DNA of 64,000 bases from Adiantum capillus-veneris. Its lineage: Eukaryota > Streptophyta > Polypodiopsida > Polypodiales > Pteridaceae. Shown piece by piece: positions 1 through 12,545 of the stretch. Positions within the stretch are counted from its first letter, which is position 1. Every line of letters starts with the position of its first letter. The notes below the pieces were generated by a model, which saw only the letters and a program-made list of their open reading frames with translations, did no database searches and was not told the DNA's origin. Both the position numbers and the translations under genes were made by a program. The DNA lies in NCBI GenBank assembly GCA_014529385.2, contig CM043942.1, forward strand, positions 50,217,774 through 50,281,773. The letters are read 5' to 3'.

Positions 1-560
1 GCTTGAGCTTGCCATCTATTTCTTCTTCATTACTATGCTATTATGTATGCTAGCACAAGAGTTATGATAAGTAAGGAACTAGCTCTTTCTCGTATGAAAT
101 GTTTCTTCTTCCTCTTCCCTACCCTCATTCCTTGCTAGCTCTCTCCACCTTCGAAGGTGTTTGAGGTCTTGGGACTTAGGCTTGGTATAGTTAAATCTTT
201 CTTCAAGTTTAGGTTATGCTATGATGGTGATGCATGAAGCTTTCCATCTTCATTGCTTCACCTAGGTCACAAGGAACACAAAGAATGTATTGTAACAAGT
301 CTCTCTTTTTAGGAGAAATCATAATACAAATGCCTATTGGAGGGGGGACCGGCTCCACATAAATCCGGTCCTCAACTGTTGTCATGTTCTCTAAATTCTC
401 TCTCTTGCAAAAGTATTGTCTATGCCAAGTTAACTAATTGCTATGATTATGTTGCTATCTTCAATTATGTCAACCCGCTATGCTCACAAAATCATTTCTT
501 GAAAGTACTCTCATTAAATTCCGCTACTCTCAAATTGAATAGGCAAATTCCATTACAAGT
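1..560 (+). mobile_element. LTR-type fragment (same family as 61,620-62,160)
   Basis: This stretch aligns by eye with 61,620-62,160 in the same orientation. Shared landmarks are cgaaggtgt-tgaggtcttgg, tccatcttcattgc, ggaacacaaagaa-gtattgta, cataatacaaa and the block gaggggggaccggctcca followed by taaatccggtcctcaa. The last block carries a GGACCGG/CCGGTCC stem with a 12-nt loop. I read it as the downstream part of an LTR cut by the window edge. The 129-codon frame at 337-726 has no protein-like character and I do not call it a gene. Confidence 0.6.
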
Positions 561-1500
561 ACAATTTTTTCTTTACATTGAAATACAATATAAGAACTTT
601 CCATATAATTTTGTGGTCATGAGATTAAGATTATTTACAAATATGCTATATCTACTCCTTAATACATGTTTTAAGACTTTAATGGAAGATCTTAGAGTTG
701 TTGTCTCTAGGAAAAGACATGTTTAAAAACACCATTTGTTGTGACTACCATAAAATTTTGTACATCGATTATGCCAAATCATATGAATCGTAGACACAAA
801 GATTACCAACAGGTGCTGGTCTCATGTAAAACAAAGCACAAAGTACAAAGAGTATGGTGTCTTCAAGATAGAGGGTGTTAAACAAACACCTTTTTGTAGT
901 ACTCCACTCTTTTCATAAAATTGATGATCTTGATCTTATATCAAACAAAGTACTAAGTACAAAGAGTATGGTATCTCCAAGTCTAAGGGTGTTAAACAAA
1001 TGGTGTTAAAAAAACACCATTTTTGTAGCAATAACATTTATAAACAATAATTGGTAGTTTATATCACTCCCAAAAAAACAATTACTAAGAAAGAAACCAT
1101 AGCAATATGCCATAAATATTAAACCATTAACTTACAATGCTATTTAAATAAGAAAAGTATCCTCATAATAAGATGCACCTCACAAATTCAAATCTTTGTT
1201 ACTTTTCAAGCTATAACATGCATGTTCTCATTAAATAAAAAGATTGAAAATAAATACAACACCAAAAGTTTTGGTGGATGATATTTATGATGCATGATGA
1301 GTACAACAAAGATCAAGTTATGTTTAAACTCTTTTTTTCAGATTTGGAATCCTTCAAAAAATATAATATCATTTTAACATGTATGATCATACAGCCAATA
1401 ATCAAATTGTGATTATAAAACAATGAGCACATTCTACACATGGCACCCAATATGTTACATGACAACTTTTGTAGTACATTTTAGAAAAAGCACCTTATTT
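561..1500. repeat. Gene-free stretch with short hairpin repeats
   Basis: No gene is visible. A direct repeat links about 830-905 with about 942-1,025 (caaagtacaaagagtatggt, then a ggtgtta run). Both copies hold a ggtgtt/aacacc hairpin, and a related single-arm copy lies near 725. The rest is AT-rich and featureless to my reading. Confidence 0.4.
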
Positions 1501-2072
1501 GTCTTATAGCCTCAAGGTCATAGGGGTTTAATAGCATATGATGCAAATCCCTTGGATTCTTTTGACATTAAAATTGTGGAGTGGTAATTTAAAATGATAA
1601 ACACTTCAGAAGATTCTCAAAAAGGTTTTCTTTTCCCTTAAAAAAAATAGGCCTTCTTTTTTAGCTATCATTAAATTGAGCCTAAGTGTGAACAAATAGG
1701 CTTATGTTTTTCTTTGCAGTTATCAATATAGAGGCTTTTGCTTTTCACTTTGTGGTTTGGAAGTAGCCTCCTTGAACTTAGGATCATAGGGTGCTAAATC
1801 CAAGCCTCACACAGTAAGTGATTTGTGGAATCAATTATACCACCTTGTGGCCTTATGTTCATAGGGTGCAAATGTCATGGAGTGAAAATCATGTGGCTTC
1901 TTATAGTTACAATTGGTAAAGGTCTTGTAGAAGATAGAGGTGGTGCCCTATTGCATTGAGACCATAGGGTGCTTTGCATAAAAACAAATAGCAAGGTTCT
2001 TACAATTTGGCTTCATGTAGCTACATTTAGTACACGTATAAAAAAATATCAAATGGTAAAAAAGACTTTAAA

Positions 2073-2457
2073 ATTTTTTAATCCTCTTGTATCTTGAAAC
2101 CATAAGCACTCTCACAAGAGATTCCAAAGATCATTTGTAGATGCCAAAATATTACAAAATCTTGTTCCATACATCTTGTTGCACGCTTAAGTTGACAAGG
2201 AACCCTATGGCCCTAAGACCATAGGGTGGTCAAGTCCTTAGGTACGGACCATATGCTCATCTTTTGGCACCTTCATGTTAATAGAGAACCCTATGGCCTT
2301 AGGGTCATAGAGTGGTTAGGCTGCCTTATCTAATACATACATAAGCATTATGTACTAATGGATATGTACTATAACTCTTTAGTCCTAGGGTCATAGGATG
2401 CTCTTTGGAATCTCTTGTGAGAGTGCTTATGGTTTCAAGATACAAGAAGATTTAAAA
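2073..2457. repeat. 55-bp inverted repeat flanking a duplicated segment
   Basis: Arm 2,073-2,129 is the near-exact reverse complement of arm 2,403-2,457; its core is ttgaaaccataagcactctc in one arm and gagagtgcttatggtttcaa in the other. The roughly 270 bp between the arms (from cttgttccatacatcttgtt) recur directly after the second arm, at about 2,463-2,715. The order is therefore arm, segment, inverted arm, segment again. Confidence 0.75.
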
Positions 2458-3257
2458 TATTACAAAAGCTTGTTCCATACATCTTGTTGCATGCTTAAGT
2501 TGACAAGGAACCCTATGACCCTAAGACCATAGGGTGGTCAAGTTTCCTTAGGTAAGGACAATATGCTCATCTTTTGGCACCTTCATGTTAATAGAGAACT
2601 CTATGGCCTTAGGGTCATAGAGTGATTAGGCTGCCTTATCTAATACATACATAAGCATTATGTGCTAATGGCTATGTACTATAACCCTTTAGTCCTAGGG
2701 TAATAGGATGCTCTCTAATATTGCGGTCTTATAAGCCTTTTGCCCTAGGTTAAAAGAATGATTTCTATGTAAGTGGAAAACCCTATGGCCCTAGGATCAT
2801 AGGATGCTCTCTATTATTGAGGGCTTGAACCCTATGGTGGTCACAAATTTCCTTATGTAATTGCATACAAGATCCTTATGTACTACATACATAGATGACC
2901 TAATGGCTCTCTATTGGAATTTTGTGGCCACAAGGTCATAATATTATCTTGTTGAACCCTTAAGCTAATAGACAACCATATGGCCTTAAGACCATAGGGT
3001 GGTCAAGTAGCCTTAAGCAAGGACCATATGCTCATCTTTTTGCACCTTTATGTTAATAATGAACTCTATGGCCTTAGGGCCATATGATGGTTAGGTTGCT
3101 TTAGGTAAAATTACATACAAAAGCATTATGCACTAATGACTTTGTACTAGAACCTTGTGGTCTTAAGGTCAAAAGATGCTCTCTATGTTAGTAAAAGATC
3201 CTATGGCCAAGTTCACATGATGTCCTCTCTTACTGAGGGCTTATAAACTTAAAGTGT

Positions 3258-3945
3258 ATGTGCTCAATTTTGTATCTAAAGACAATATGCTCATCTTTTT
3301 ACACCTTTATGTCAACAAGGAGCCATATGGAAATAAGGCCATAGGGTGGTCTAGTTGCCTTGTGTACTAGATACAGGATTTGTATGTGCTACATACAAAG
3401 ATGACCGAATGGCTTTCTATTGGCATCTTATGGCCCCATGGTCATAATCTCACATTTGTGAATCCTTACATTAAAAGGGAATGATATGGCCCTAAGGCCA
3501 TATGGATTTAGTATAGAGCCATTAGTACATAGTGCAAAAACAATACAAAACTTTGTTTCATCATCTTTTTATGTGTAAATCTATTTAAAAACATAAGCTT
3601 TCTCATAAAGTACATAATGACAGTGCATTACAAAACCTTGTTCCATCCTCTCTTCAAGTGTAAATCTATTTGACCCAGCCTATGGCCTTAGGGTCATAGG
3701 GTGTTAATACAATAAAGTGAAAATTTTCCTATGGTTACAAATCAACTTTTGGCCTTATGACCATGTACATTGTTCTTAATAGCTCAATGACCTCAAATTA
3801 CAAAATAAAAGACTATAAAATCTTTCTAAATAAAAAAACTAAACATTTGGCACATCAAGCTCATGTGCTACTCATAACTCTAATAGAAAAATTAGAACAC
3901 TTTCACATCTTCATGTATGTTGAAAACATAAGCACTCTTACAAAG
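3258..3945. repeat. Segmental copy of 11,887-12,545
   Basis: The two stretches run parallel in the same orientation over about 690 bp, with shared landmarks caatatgctcatc, gtactagatacaaga-, ctacatacaaagatgac, ccattagtaca, catagggtgtt, cataaagtgaaaattttc, aatcaacttttggcctta and aaacatttggcacatcaa. One copy lies beyond the 3' end of the FCP1-like gene and the other in its large intron, so a duplicated intron piece now flanks the gene. Confidence 0.75.
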
Positions 3946-4023
3946 GTTTTTCTATACACAAAGATCATTTGTAAATTCCATAACATTACAACATTTTGTT
4001 CCATCATCTCTACAAATGTGAAC

Positions 4024-5099
4024 CTATTTAATACAATATTGACTTTTGAGTTGTTTGATATAATTCTTGGCTTCATGTGCTTTGATCACAAGCTCTTTGT
4101 ACCCCAATTTCTGAGCAAGCATAATTAACTCAACTCCTTTCAAGGTTGATATAGATTTGATATTCTTTAATATCCTCATTTTTTCTTGATCAAGTGTCAG
4201 CCTTTTCTTATCTTGACTTCTAGTGGACATTCCAATACTACTAGATGAGGCACCATTCTCATCATCAAGAACGCGAGGAGCTTCTGGTAGCCTGCTTGTA
4301 GAGTAGGTTTTTTGTAGACAAACCAAATTGCGCTCCTCCCACTTTGAAACAACCTTTTGTACATGATTGTAAAGCTCGTGACCTTGCACTATTGGAGCTT
4401 GTCCATACAAAGAAGATCTTGTAATTGTACGAATGTCGTTGACATGATGAAGAGCTTTGGTATATGGTAGCAGCTCTCCAAGGAGAATATTATCCTCCTC
4501 ATCAATGTTAAATGATGGTGGAAATATACAATTTAATGCAGGATTAATGCATCCTTTCAATGGTGCATCATCTATAAGAAGCAATCTTTTTAAATCAATC
4601 CCAAACTTTGCTGATGAAATAGCTAAAGGTTTGAAAAATGCCTCTACTCCAGGATTGTTGGGGCGAGTGATTCTTGACTCTACATATTGTTGACATTGGC
4701 TTTGCCCCCAAATCATAAAGAATGGAAGTTGTTCTCCAGCTTCCTTCTCTAAAATCTTGATGATTTGCATAACCTGTGTATCATTAGCTGTTGACCATAT
4801 GCCAACATTGGAGATGCTTAGGAGACTCTTTAGAAACTCAATGCATCCTGGTCGCAAAACAATATACTCATGTTTAAACTTCAAGCTCTTCATTTTTTTG
4901 GACTTTTGCCAACAATGCCTCAAAAGCAATCCACACAAGCTCAGTATTATATTCAGCGTTGGTCCATCATTGGATGAAAGATTTGGATCACCATGCACTC
5001 TAATGCTCAAATATTGAGCTACTAAAATGTTATTGAGAGAGTCTTCTTCTGTCCTTCTACTTCCATTGTATCGCTGGAATTTCTGTCCAACAACTACGA
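4024..5099 (-). CDS. FCP1/NIF-type HAD phosphatase-like protein, last exon
   Basis: The open frame runs from about 5,099 to the stop at 4,024. No ATG opens it (the nominal start at 5,010 is TTG), so it is an exon and not a complete gene. Counting from that TTG, the FCP1-homology pattern is clear: VLRPGCIEFLKSLL (51-64), the motif II-like IWSTAND (71-77), a WGQSQC tract (101-106) and LLIDDAPLK (144-152), followed by CIFPPSF and an acidic stretch. Known members act as protein serine phosphatases through a DxDx(T/V) nucleophile. Here the matching place reads ILSLCGLLL (22-30), so both aspartates are replaced and catalysis is unlikely. The basic tail (about 260-328) has no known domain. The upstream part VGQKFQRYNGSRR extends the exon beyond the TTG. 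The family call is firm; activity is doubtful. Confidence 0.8.
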
Positions 5100-5760
5100 T
5101 GGTCGACCTTCAAAAACTTGTATCTCTTTGTCATCTTCTTTACAAGCTTATTGGTTCAAATGAGGATTGATAGATTCTTCCTCAATAGGCTCAATAGCTG
5201 GAGCATCCTTTGTATCAATGACCTCACAAGAGACACTGTTAACTGTAAAGTCTTGTTGAAGTGCTGCAAGTTTAAACAACACCCACTTTTAGCTTTGAAA
5301 ATACCTACAATCTTGATGTCTTAAAAAAACATTAAGTATCCAAACTACATATTAAATATCTCATAATTATATTGCAATGTTGTATATACTACATTATATG
5401 TTTATTTAATGGCTCTATACTAGCACCCTATTGCCCTAGGACTGTAGGGTGCCTTCTATATGAAACTTTTATAGCTATATGGACATAAGGTGTTCAGTTA
5501 TACATAATGACTATAGGCTCATCTTTTTGCACCTCTACAATGACATCCTCTATCCCTATGGCCATGCAGTCCTCTCTATATTTTTGTGGAGCCATATGTT
5601 AGTGAGGAACCTTATGGCCATTTGTCCATAAGGTGCTCTATTTTGAGTCATTCGAACCATTGGAACATTATATTGCACATCTATATTGGCGCCCTATGGC
5701 CCTAGGGCCACAAGGTGCTTTCTTTGCTAACTAAGAAACCTATGATCACTAATGTGGCCA
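5100..5760. repeat. Segmental copy of 9,425-10,150
   Basis: Both stretches start with the linker exon and continue into palindrome-rich intron in the same orientation. Shared landmarks are atctctttgtcatc, ggcctcaca-ga-ac, tttaaacaacacc-acttttagctttgaaaatac, gctctatacta-caccctat and ccctagggccacaaggtg. The simplest reading is a tandem duplication of one exon plus its upstream intron. Confidence 0.75.
5107..5263 (-). pseudogene. Acidic linker exon, copy 1
   Basis: This matches the exon at 9,604-9,427 over its whole length and keeps the same acceptor context (a gtttaaacttgcag acceptor, exon start at 5,263, phase 1). It encodes an acidic, low-complexity stretch (VSCEVIDT, then INPHLNQ). One in-frame stop follows the NPHLNQ motif, and its frame is one base off from the FCP1-like exon it abuts. 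It therefore looks like the decayed twin of a tandemly duplicated exon, unless cryptic splicing bypasses it. Confidence 0.55.
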
Positions 5761-6616
5761 ATGAAAGCATTACCTATTGAGGCGGTCCGGGGCGAGCAAC
5801 AAGAAAGGCGACCTCTAAACACCCCTCAAGGCTCCCGTGCTGCTCAATTGGGGCTGGGGCAACCACAAGCACAACAAAACAACAAACCCACAGCCAAACC
5901 CAAACAAGATAGGGGCACCACCTAGTTATGGTATGCGAACTAGGACGCAAGAGAGATTTTGGTACAACCAAGAAGATGCACCACACAACACACACAAGCA
6001 ACCTCACACCAAGACACACACAAAATGGACCAGAGAGAGCTAGAGCAAAGGGAAGAGAGAGAGAAAAGGATCTTGTGTAATACCTTATTTGTGACTTGCA
6101 AATGGAGATGGTTTGTTATGATGCTATCGTAGAGCTTGTACAAAAACTCACTCAATGCTTAGTGATTGCTAAACATTGCCAAAACACACACACATTGTCT
6201 TAGGGTGTGGGAGACCTTTCACCACAATACCCTCTTACAATGGACACAAAATTGGCAATGAAAAACACACTAAAACACTTCCTAAAATCAAGATCAACCG
6301 ATAAAAACTCAAAATACACAAGTCACCTTGAATTCACCAAACCGTATTGCACAAATGGAAGGACGAAGATTTGAACGTCGAATCACGCCTTTGATGCACC
6401 AAACCTCAATTTATTGATGATGAAGGAGCATATACAATAGTGGTTTTGAGATTTGTGGAACTCACGCTCTCTCACTTACAATGTGTAGCTTGAAGGCTTC
6501 TCTCACACTAAGAGTGAAGCTCACAAGTGGTTGCTACACCTAAGTCTCTCCTCACGCATAGAGTGTTGGGGTGCTATGTGAGATATTGGAGGTTGTTTTA
6601 CAAGAAGGAGAGGGGT

Positions 6617-6626
6617 CTATTTATAG
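6617..6626 (-). promoter_or_regulatory. TATA box of the LTR-like insertion
   Basis: The minus strand reads cctataaatagacccc, a canonical plant TATA box with the GGTCTCC-type context often seen in LTR promoters. Confidence 0.5.
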
Positions 6627-6796
6627 GTTGGAGACCCCTCATAAAGATTATTGGAAATCCTAATTTACAAGCTAACAAATCAGGATTATGATTTTTTTGA
6701 ATATCAAAACATTGCAGGCCTTCTTTGTCTGCTTGAGTCATGGGTGTGGGCTCAAAAGAGAGCATTATTGATGGTAGATAAGGTGAAAGTAAGTAA

Positions 6797-6797
6797 G

Positions 6798-6836
<39 letters not shown>
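6797..6836. repeat. GA microsatellite
   Basis: An almost pure (GA)n run of about 40 bp with one AAG interruption, inside the LTR-like insertion. Confidence 0.95.
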
Positions 6837-6838
<2 letters not shown>

Positions 6839-8449
6839 ACTATACACATGTCTTGAGGTGAGGTGTCTTTTATGGTTAGGTCAATGCTATTTTGTGTTAG
6901 TATGTTAGTCGTTAGTAATCACTAGAAAGTTAATGTTACATTTACAATGGGTAGAGTGAGTTGGATGGTTGGAGTAAGATGGTTGAATGAAGTGAGAAAA
7001 TCCTTGTGATGGTGAAGCTTGAAGAAGTTTTGGACTTACTTGTGTAGGTTCTCAAAATGACTATCGATCTTCTTCTTCGTCTTCTCTTCTTTACGCCACC
7101 GCCGCCAAGGTTGATCATCGTGATGAAAATGGTAATTCCGTTGATGAGATCTTTTGATTTGCAGAGGTTAAGCATGGTACACATGCTGAATTTATGTATA
7201 TATATAAGGAGTAAGATGGAATTGTACTTTGGAGATAATAGAGAGAGGCATAGAGATGGTGTATGTACATGGAGAGCTCATATGAGAGCTATGGGAGTAA
7301 GTGGGGAGGTTAATGGTGAAGAAGGTGAGAGAAACCATTGAAGGTGCAGGTTTGAGTGAGGGATTGAGAGAAATGTGTGTGTGTGTGTGGAAAGAGGTGA
7401 GAGAAGACTATGGGCTACTTGTGAGAAAAGTGGGCAGACTGGGGTCCACTCAAAAACTCATAGCTCACCGGTGGTTACTCCAAAAATCATGAAAAAATTT
7501 GAGGTGATTATTCAAAGTGTGGGCTACATTTTCTCTTTTGACCACTGCTTCAGATTCGGAGTGGAGATGGATATTAAAAATCCCACCAAAAGACCTGTTT
7601 TTTCTTCACAAAAAGTCTTCAGTGGCCCCCTCCTTTGTTGAATTTGTACAATGCATCCAAGAGTGAGCCCCTCCTTTGTCATATCATAATACAAAGCATC
7701 CAAGTTGCCCTTGACACATGCATGGAGGAGGATTATTGGTGAATAAAGAAATATATACATGGTGGGACTAGTGTATGGACTATTCATGGACTTTAGCTCA
7801 ATGAGCACATAGTGTTAGAATAATAAGTTAAAAAAATAATAAAAATATGGAGGAGTTATGGATATGGAAAGATATTGGAATCATATGATATGGTCCCTCT
7901 TTGAATTATTTTGGGTGAAAGAGGAAAAGGTATGCAAGTAAATAATATAATAAACGTGACCAATGAGTAGAAATCAATTTTTTGTTTTAACGAGGGTGAG
8001 GGTGAAAATGTGGGAGTGATTTGTATAAAGGAAAAATATAAGGTTAGAGTATGTACATATTGGCAAAAAATATACTTATGGTGTAAGAGGATGAAAGAAG
8101 GTGTAGATAGGTTTAATAAAACACACACCTAAGTATAAATATTTAAATAAAATACCAGAATAATTATAAAAATCAATATATTTAAGCCATATATATAATA
8201 CAATATTTACACACAAATGGGCCATAATATATTTTATTTTTTTGGCTCAACTAGCCCAGTGACTAGCTAGCTCAGGGTTTTTAAGGAGATATGCAAAAAG
8301 TCTCGTAACTGACACACGCCTATGTACAATGAAATTGTAGGGATAGCCATAGTGTTTGGGTGAATTTGGTAGGGTGGGGTAGCTTACTATGGAAATTATG
8401 GAAAGCCGAAAAACGGCTATCACTATATAGTACACATAGTGAAATTTAT

Positions 8450-9426
8450 GGGACTAGGTGTACATAAGGTACTTATGTAGAGCTTCAATGACCATAAGGT
8501 GCTCTCTTTTGAAGCTAAGGACAATAGATTCATCTTCTTTTTACCTATGCACTAGCACGTTAGGGAAATGGGATCATCTTTGCATTACAAGGTAGCCTAT
8601 GGCCCTAAGGCTATAGGGTGCTATTTATGATAACAAGGAACCCTATGGTCCTAAGGCCATAGGGTGGTCATGTTGCTTCACTACTACATATACAAGAGCG
8701 GAGGGATTTTTACCTTGGTTTTTATGGTGTATGAACCTTTTGATCCTAAGACCGTAATTTGTTATATGCTCTTTTACAAGCTACTATTTACAAAGTGTGG
8801 CCTACAATTAGAACCTTTGACCATGAGGTCACTAGTCATAGATTTTTTAAAATATTTTAGAGGATGCATACAATTGCCACCCTATGGCCTTAGGGCCATA
8901 AGGTTGCATGTCTACAAAGAATGATATGATGTTACAACCATGAAATTTTTCTTCAACAATGAAAAACCTCTGACCCTAAGATCATAGGATGCTTTGACAA
9001 GACCCCTAGCCTTAAGTGGTACAATGTCATATGTGTGACAATAAACCTCATAGCATCACATAGCTTAAAAGCATTACATAATATATCAATAACCACATAG
9101 CTTTAAAGTTTTACATCATACATCATTTGATCACAAAGCTAAAGGATGACCTTTGTAACCTCATGTCTATGTATAAATTTTCCACTTAAATTAAATTCAT
9201 TTATTTTGAAAATACTCAAGCTCACAAGTATACACTCTTATGGTCACATAGATAATGGGTACTCTGTGCCACCATATGTTCATGACATGATATTTACACA
9301 CTTCAATTTAATTCATCTAATTTGAAAACATTAAAACTCACAAGCGTGCAAAATAGTTTTTAAAACAAAACAATATTGTTGGTCAATATTTACAAAATCA
9401 AAGAGAAACAACAATCTCGATATCAT
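8450..9426. repeat. Intron 1 remainder, palindromic repeats
   Basis: It contains ccctatggtcctaaggccatagggtgg and related near-palindromes up to about 8,990, then AT-rich sequence. 8,455-8,900 parallels 11,160-11,560, and 9,200-9,426 parallels 12,545-12,845 (tttgaaaatactc, cacttcaat, aatcatct). These matches define the second half of the exon-plus-intron duplication. No gene is seen. Confidence 0.65.
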
Positions 9427-9604
9427 GGGAGAATTGTCGTTGGTTGAACTTCGGAAGCTTGGATCTCTTTGTCATCATCTTTATGGACATTTTGGTTTAA
9501 ATGGGGATTAAGAGGCTCTTTTTCAACAGTTTCAATAGCTTGAACATCTTCTGTACCGATGGCCTCACATGAAACATCCTCAATTGCAATATCTTGTTGA
9601 TGAC
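9427..9604 (-). CDS. Acidic linker exon, copy 2
   Basis: This exon starts at 9,604 after the acceptor tttaaactttcag and is open to a stop near 9,423. It encodes an acidic, glutamine/glutamate-rich stretch (GHQQDIAIEDVSCEAIG, then NPHLNQNVHKDDDKE) with no known fold. The reading phase fits exactly with the donor at 12,851/12,850, which supplies the first base of the Gly codon. No good donor is visible at its 3' end, so how it joins the FCP1-like exon is unclear. The role is probably a flexible spacer; this is inferred from composition alone. Confidence 0.5.
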
Positions 9605-10352
9605 CTGAAAGTTTAAACAACACCTACTTTTAGCTTTGAAAATACTTACAAATGTGATGAATTTCTATAATCAAGAACTTAGAAAAAATATTGAGTATCC
9701 AAATGACATATACATCAGAATTAAATTACAATGCTTTATATACTATATGCAAAGTTCACTTAATTGCTCTATACTACCACCCTATGGCCCTAGGACCATA
9801 GGGTGCTCTATATGTTGGTCAAGAATCTTATGGCCCTAGAATCATGTGGTGCCCTCTTTATTGACAGTTTATAGTTTCATGAATATAAAGTGCTCCATTT
9901 CACACATTGGGACTATAGACTTATATTTTTTGCACCTCTATGGAGGTATCTTTAGTCCTTGTGCTATACCAACCTCTCTTTGTTAGTGAAGAATTCTATG
10001 GATCTACACGAGTATTTTGTACTACATACATGTACCTCACGTCCATCAAGTGTTCTATTTTGGGTCATTGGGGCCATATGATCATTACATTACACATTTG
10101 TATTGGCACCTATGACCCTAGGGCCACAAGGTGATTTCTATGCTCAATACAATTCCTATGGCCACCAAATTGACATGAAAGTGCATTATGTACTACCAAC
10201 ATGGTCACCTAACGGCTCTTAAGCCATTAGGTGTAAATAAGGTAGCCTATGTACTATGTATAGCTTCTTTGTACAAACATCATAGGTCCATGGATGCTCT
10301 TCATGTTGAAAATGAGCCTTATGGTTCTAAGGCCATATGGTGCTATTTATGT

Positions 10353-10740
10353 CTACAAGGAACCCTATGGCCCCAAGGCCATAGGGTGGTCATGTTGCTT
10401 TATGTACTGCAAACAAGACCTTAGGGATTTTCACTTGGTTTTTGTGGTGTATGACCCCTGTGATCATGAGGCCATAATTTTTCTACAAGGAACCCTATTT
10501 CCCCAAGGCCATAGGGTGGTCATGTTGCTTTATGTATTGCAAACAAGAGCTTAGGGATTTACACTTGGTTTTTGTGGTGTATGACCCCTGTGATCATGAG
10601 GACATAATTTTTCTACAAGGAATCCTATGGCCCCACGGCCATAGGGTGGTCATGTTTCTTTATGTACTGCAAACAAGAGCTTAGGGATTTACACTTGGTT
10701 TTTGTGGTGTATGACCCTGTGATCATGATGCCATAATTTG
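10353..10740. repeat. 130-bp tandem repeat, three copies
   Basis: The phrase ctacaagga(a)cccta recurs at 10,353, 10,483 and 10,613, exactly 130 bp apart. Each unit carries one ccctatggccccaaggccatagggtgg palindrome followed by cttggtttttgtggtgtatgaccc. Single relatives of the unit lie near 8,630 and 11,345. Confidence 0.9.
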
Positions 10741-11886
10741 CTATATGTTCTTCTACAAGCTACTTACAAAGTGTGGTCCACACTTATAATCAAAAGCTCA
10801 CTAGCAATACACTTTGGATCCCTTTTTTAACGATTCAAAAAAACTCTAAGCAATACGGTGATCAAATTTATGACCATACGGTGCTCAAATTTATACCAAA
10901 AACTATTGGCTCACCTCTAAAAAGCCACCCTTAGGTCCTAGGGCCATACGGTCCTCTCTTTGTTAGTGAAGATCTCAATGGCCCTACAAAAGTACTATGT
11001 ACTACATACATGTACCTCATGTCCAAAAGGTGTTCTATTTTGAGACATTGAACCATAGGATCATTATATTGCATATTTGTATTAACATCCTAAGGTCACC
11101 AAAGTGTTCTACAAGAGCATTATGTACTACCTACAAAGTACACTTAATGGATCTTAGGCCATTAGGTGTACATAAGGTTGCTTAGGTGTTATGTAGAAAT
11201 TCTATGACCATAAGGTGCTATATTTTGAAGCTAAAGACCATAGACTCGTCTCCTTTTTGCCTATGTACTAGCACCATAGGGCCATATTTGATCTTAATGT
11301 TAACAAGGATCCCTATGGCCCTATGGCCATAGGGTGCTGTTTATGATTACAAGAAACCCTAAGGACCTTAAGGCCATAGGGTGGTCATATTGCTTTATGT
11401 ACTACAAACAAGAGCCAGGGATTTTCACCTTACTTTTTGTGGTGTGTGATCCCTATGATCCTAAGGCCATAATTTGTTTTTTGTTTTTCTACAAGCTACT
11501 TACAAAGTGTGGTCTACAATTATTACCCTTAAGGTCACTAGCAAGACACTTTGGATCTCTTTTTTGACAACTTTGGAAAAAGTCTAAGCCTCTTAGTTAA
11601 GCTATAACATAAAATATTTGACACTCCTATTTAGGATATTTTATTGTTTCATAGAGTCATAACCCTATGGTCTTGAGGCCATAGGGTGTCATGGGAACCA
11701 TATACTTTGCACCCAATGGTCACACTACCCTATGACCCTAAACTTTAGATTCATGGGTTTCTCTAAATTCTATAAATGCTACATAAAATTTCCATAAACC
11801 TAAATTGATACAATTTTATCAAGGTCTTATAAACCTAAATTGATACAATTTTATCAAGGGCTTATAAACCTAAATTGTAAGTGCTC

Positions 11887-12545
11887 TATTTTGCATCTAA
11901 GAACAATATGCTCATCAATTTTGCACTTATACGTCAATAAGGAACCCTATGTCCCTGAGGCCATAAGGTGGTCTAGTTGTGCTACGTACTAGATACAAGA
12001 TCTGTGTGTGCTACATACAAAGATGACATAATGGCTCTCTACTTGTATTTTTTGGCCCCATGGTCATAATCTCATCCTTTTGCATCCTTACATTAAAAAG
12101 GAGCCCTATGGCCCTAAGGCCGTAGGGTTCTAGTATGGATCCATTAGTACATAATGCCAAAACAATACAAACCCTTGTTCCATGATCTTTTCAAGTGTCA
12201 ATCTATTTGAAAACATAAGATTTATCACAAAGTACATAATGATAGAATATTACAAAATATTGCTCCATCATTTGTTCGAGTGTAAATATATTTGATCCAG
12301 CCTATGGCTTACGGTCATAGGGTGTTGATACCATAAAGTGAAAATTTTCTTGTGTTTATAAATCAACTTTTGGCCTTATGACAATGTACATTGTCCTTAA
12401 CATCGAAAATAAACTCAAGTTACAAAATAAAAACAAATCTTTAAATATGAAAACTAAACATTTGGCACATCAAACTCACATGCTACTCAAAACTTTGATA
12501 GAAAGATTTAGAAAACTTTCACATCTTCATATTTTGTGGTTATAT
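11887..12545. repeat. Segmental copy of 3,258-3,945
   Basis: See the partner entry; this is the intronic copy, in the same orientation. Confidence 0.75.

Larger units (their letters stand above)
1500..4020. repeat. Palindromic-repeat zone, 3' flank of the FCP1-like gene
   Basis: This stretch holds many near-palindromes of the form ccctatggccctaaggccatagggtg, spaced by about 80-150 bp of AT-rich sequence that itself recurs (catatgctcatctttttgcacc, tacatacaaagatgac). The same composition fills the introns of the neighbouring gene. No coding sequence is supported. The frame at 3,757-4,128 on the plus strand is a shadow of this repeat. Confidence 0.7.
5774..8450 (-). mobile_element. LTR-like insertion, minus orientation, broken
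   Basis: The flanking palindromic intron sequence matches the other intron copy up to about 5,773 (aaagcattac) and again from about 8,455 (taggtgtacataagg), so this segment is an insertion. On the minus strand it has a clear TATA box, ctataaatag, at 6,626-6,617, with a purine-rich flank and about 500 bp of LTR-like sequence downstream. A gag-leader-like, A/C-rich tract follows at about 5,780-6,060. No coding domain is recognisable, so it is probably an LTR plus leader remnant. Family unknown. Confidence 0.5.

Noticed and set aside
337-726. 129-codon frame near the window start.
   Set aside because: No homology pattern, and it overlaps the LTR-type repeat whose other copy does not keep the frame.
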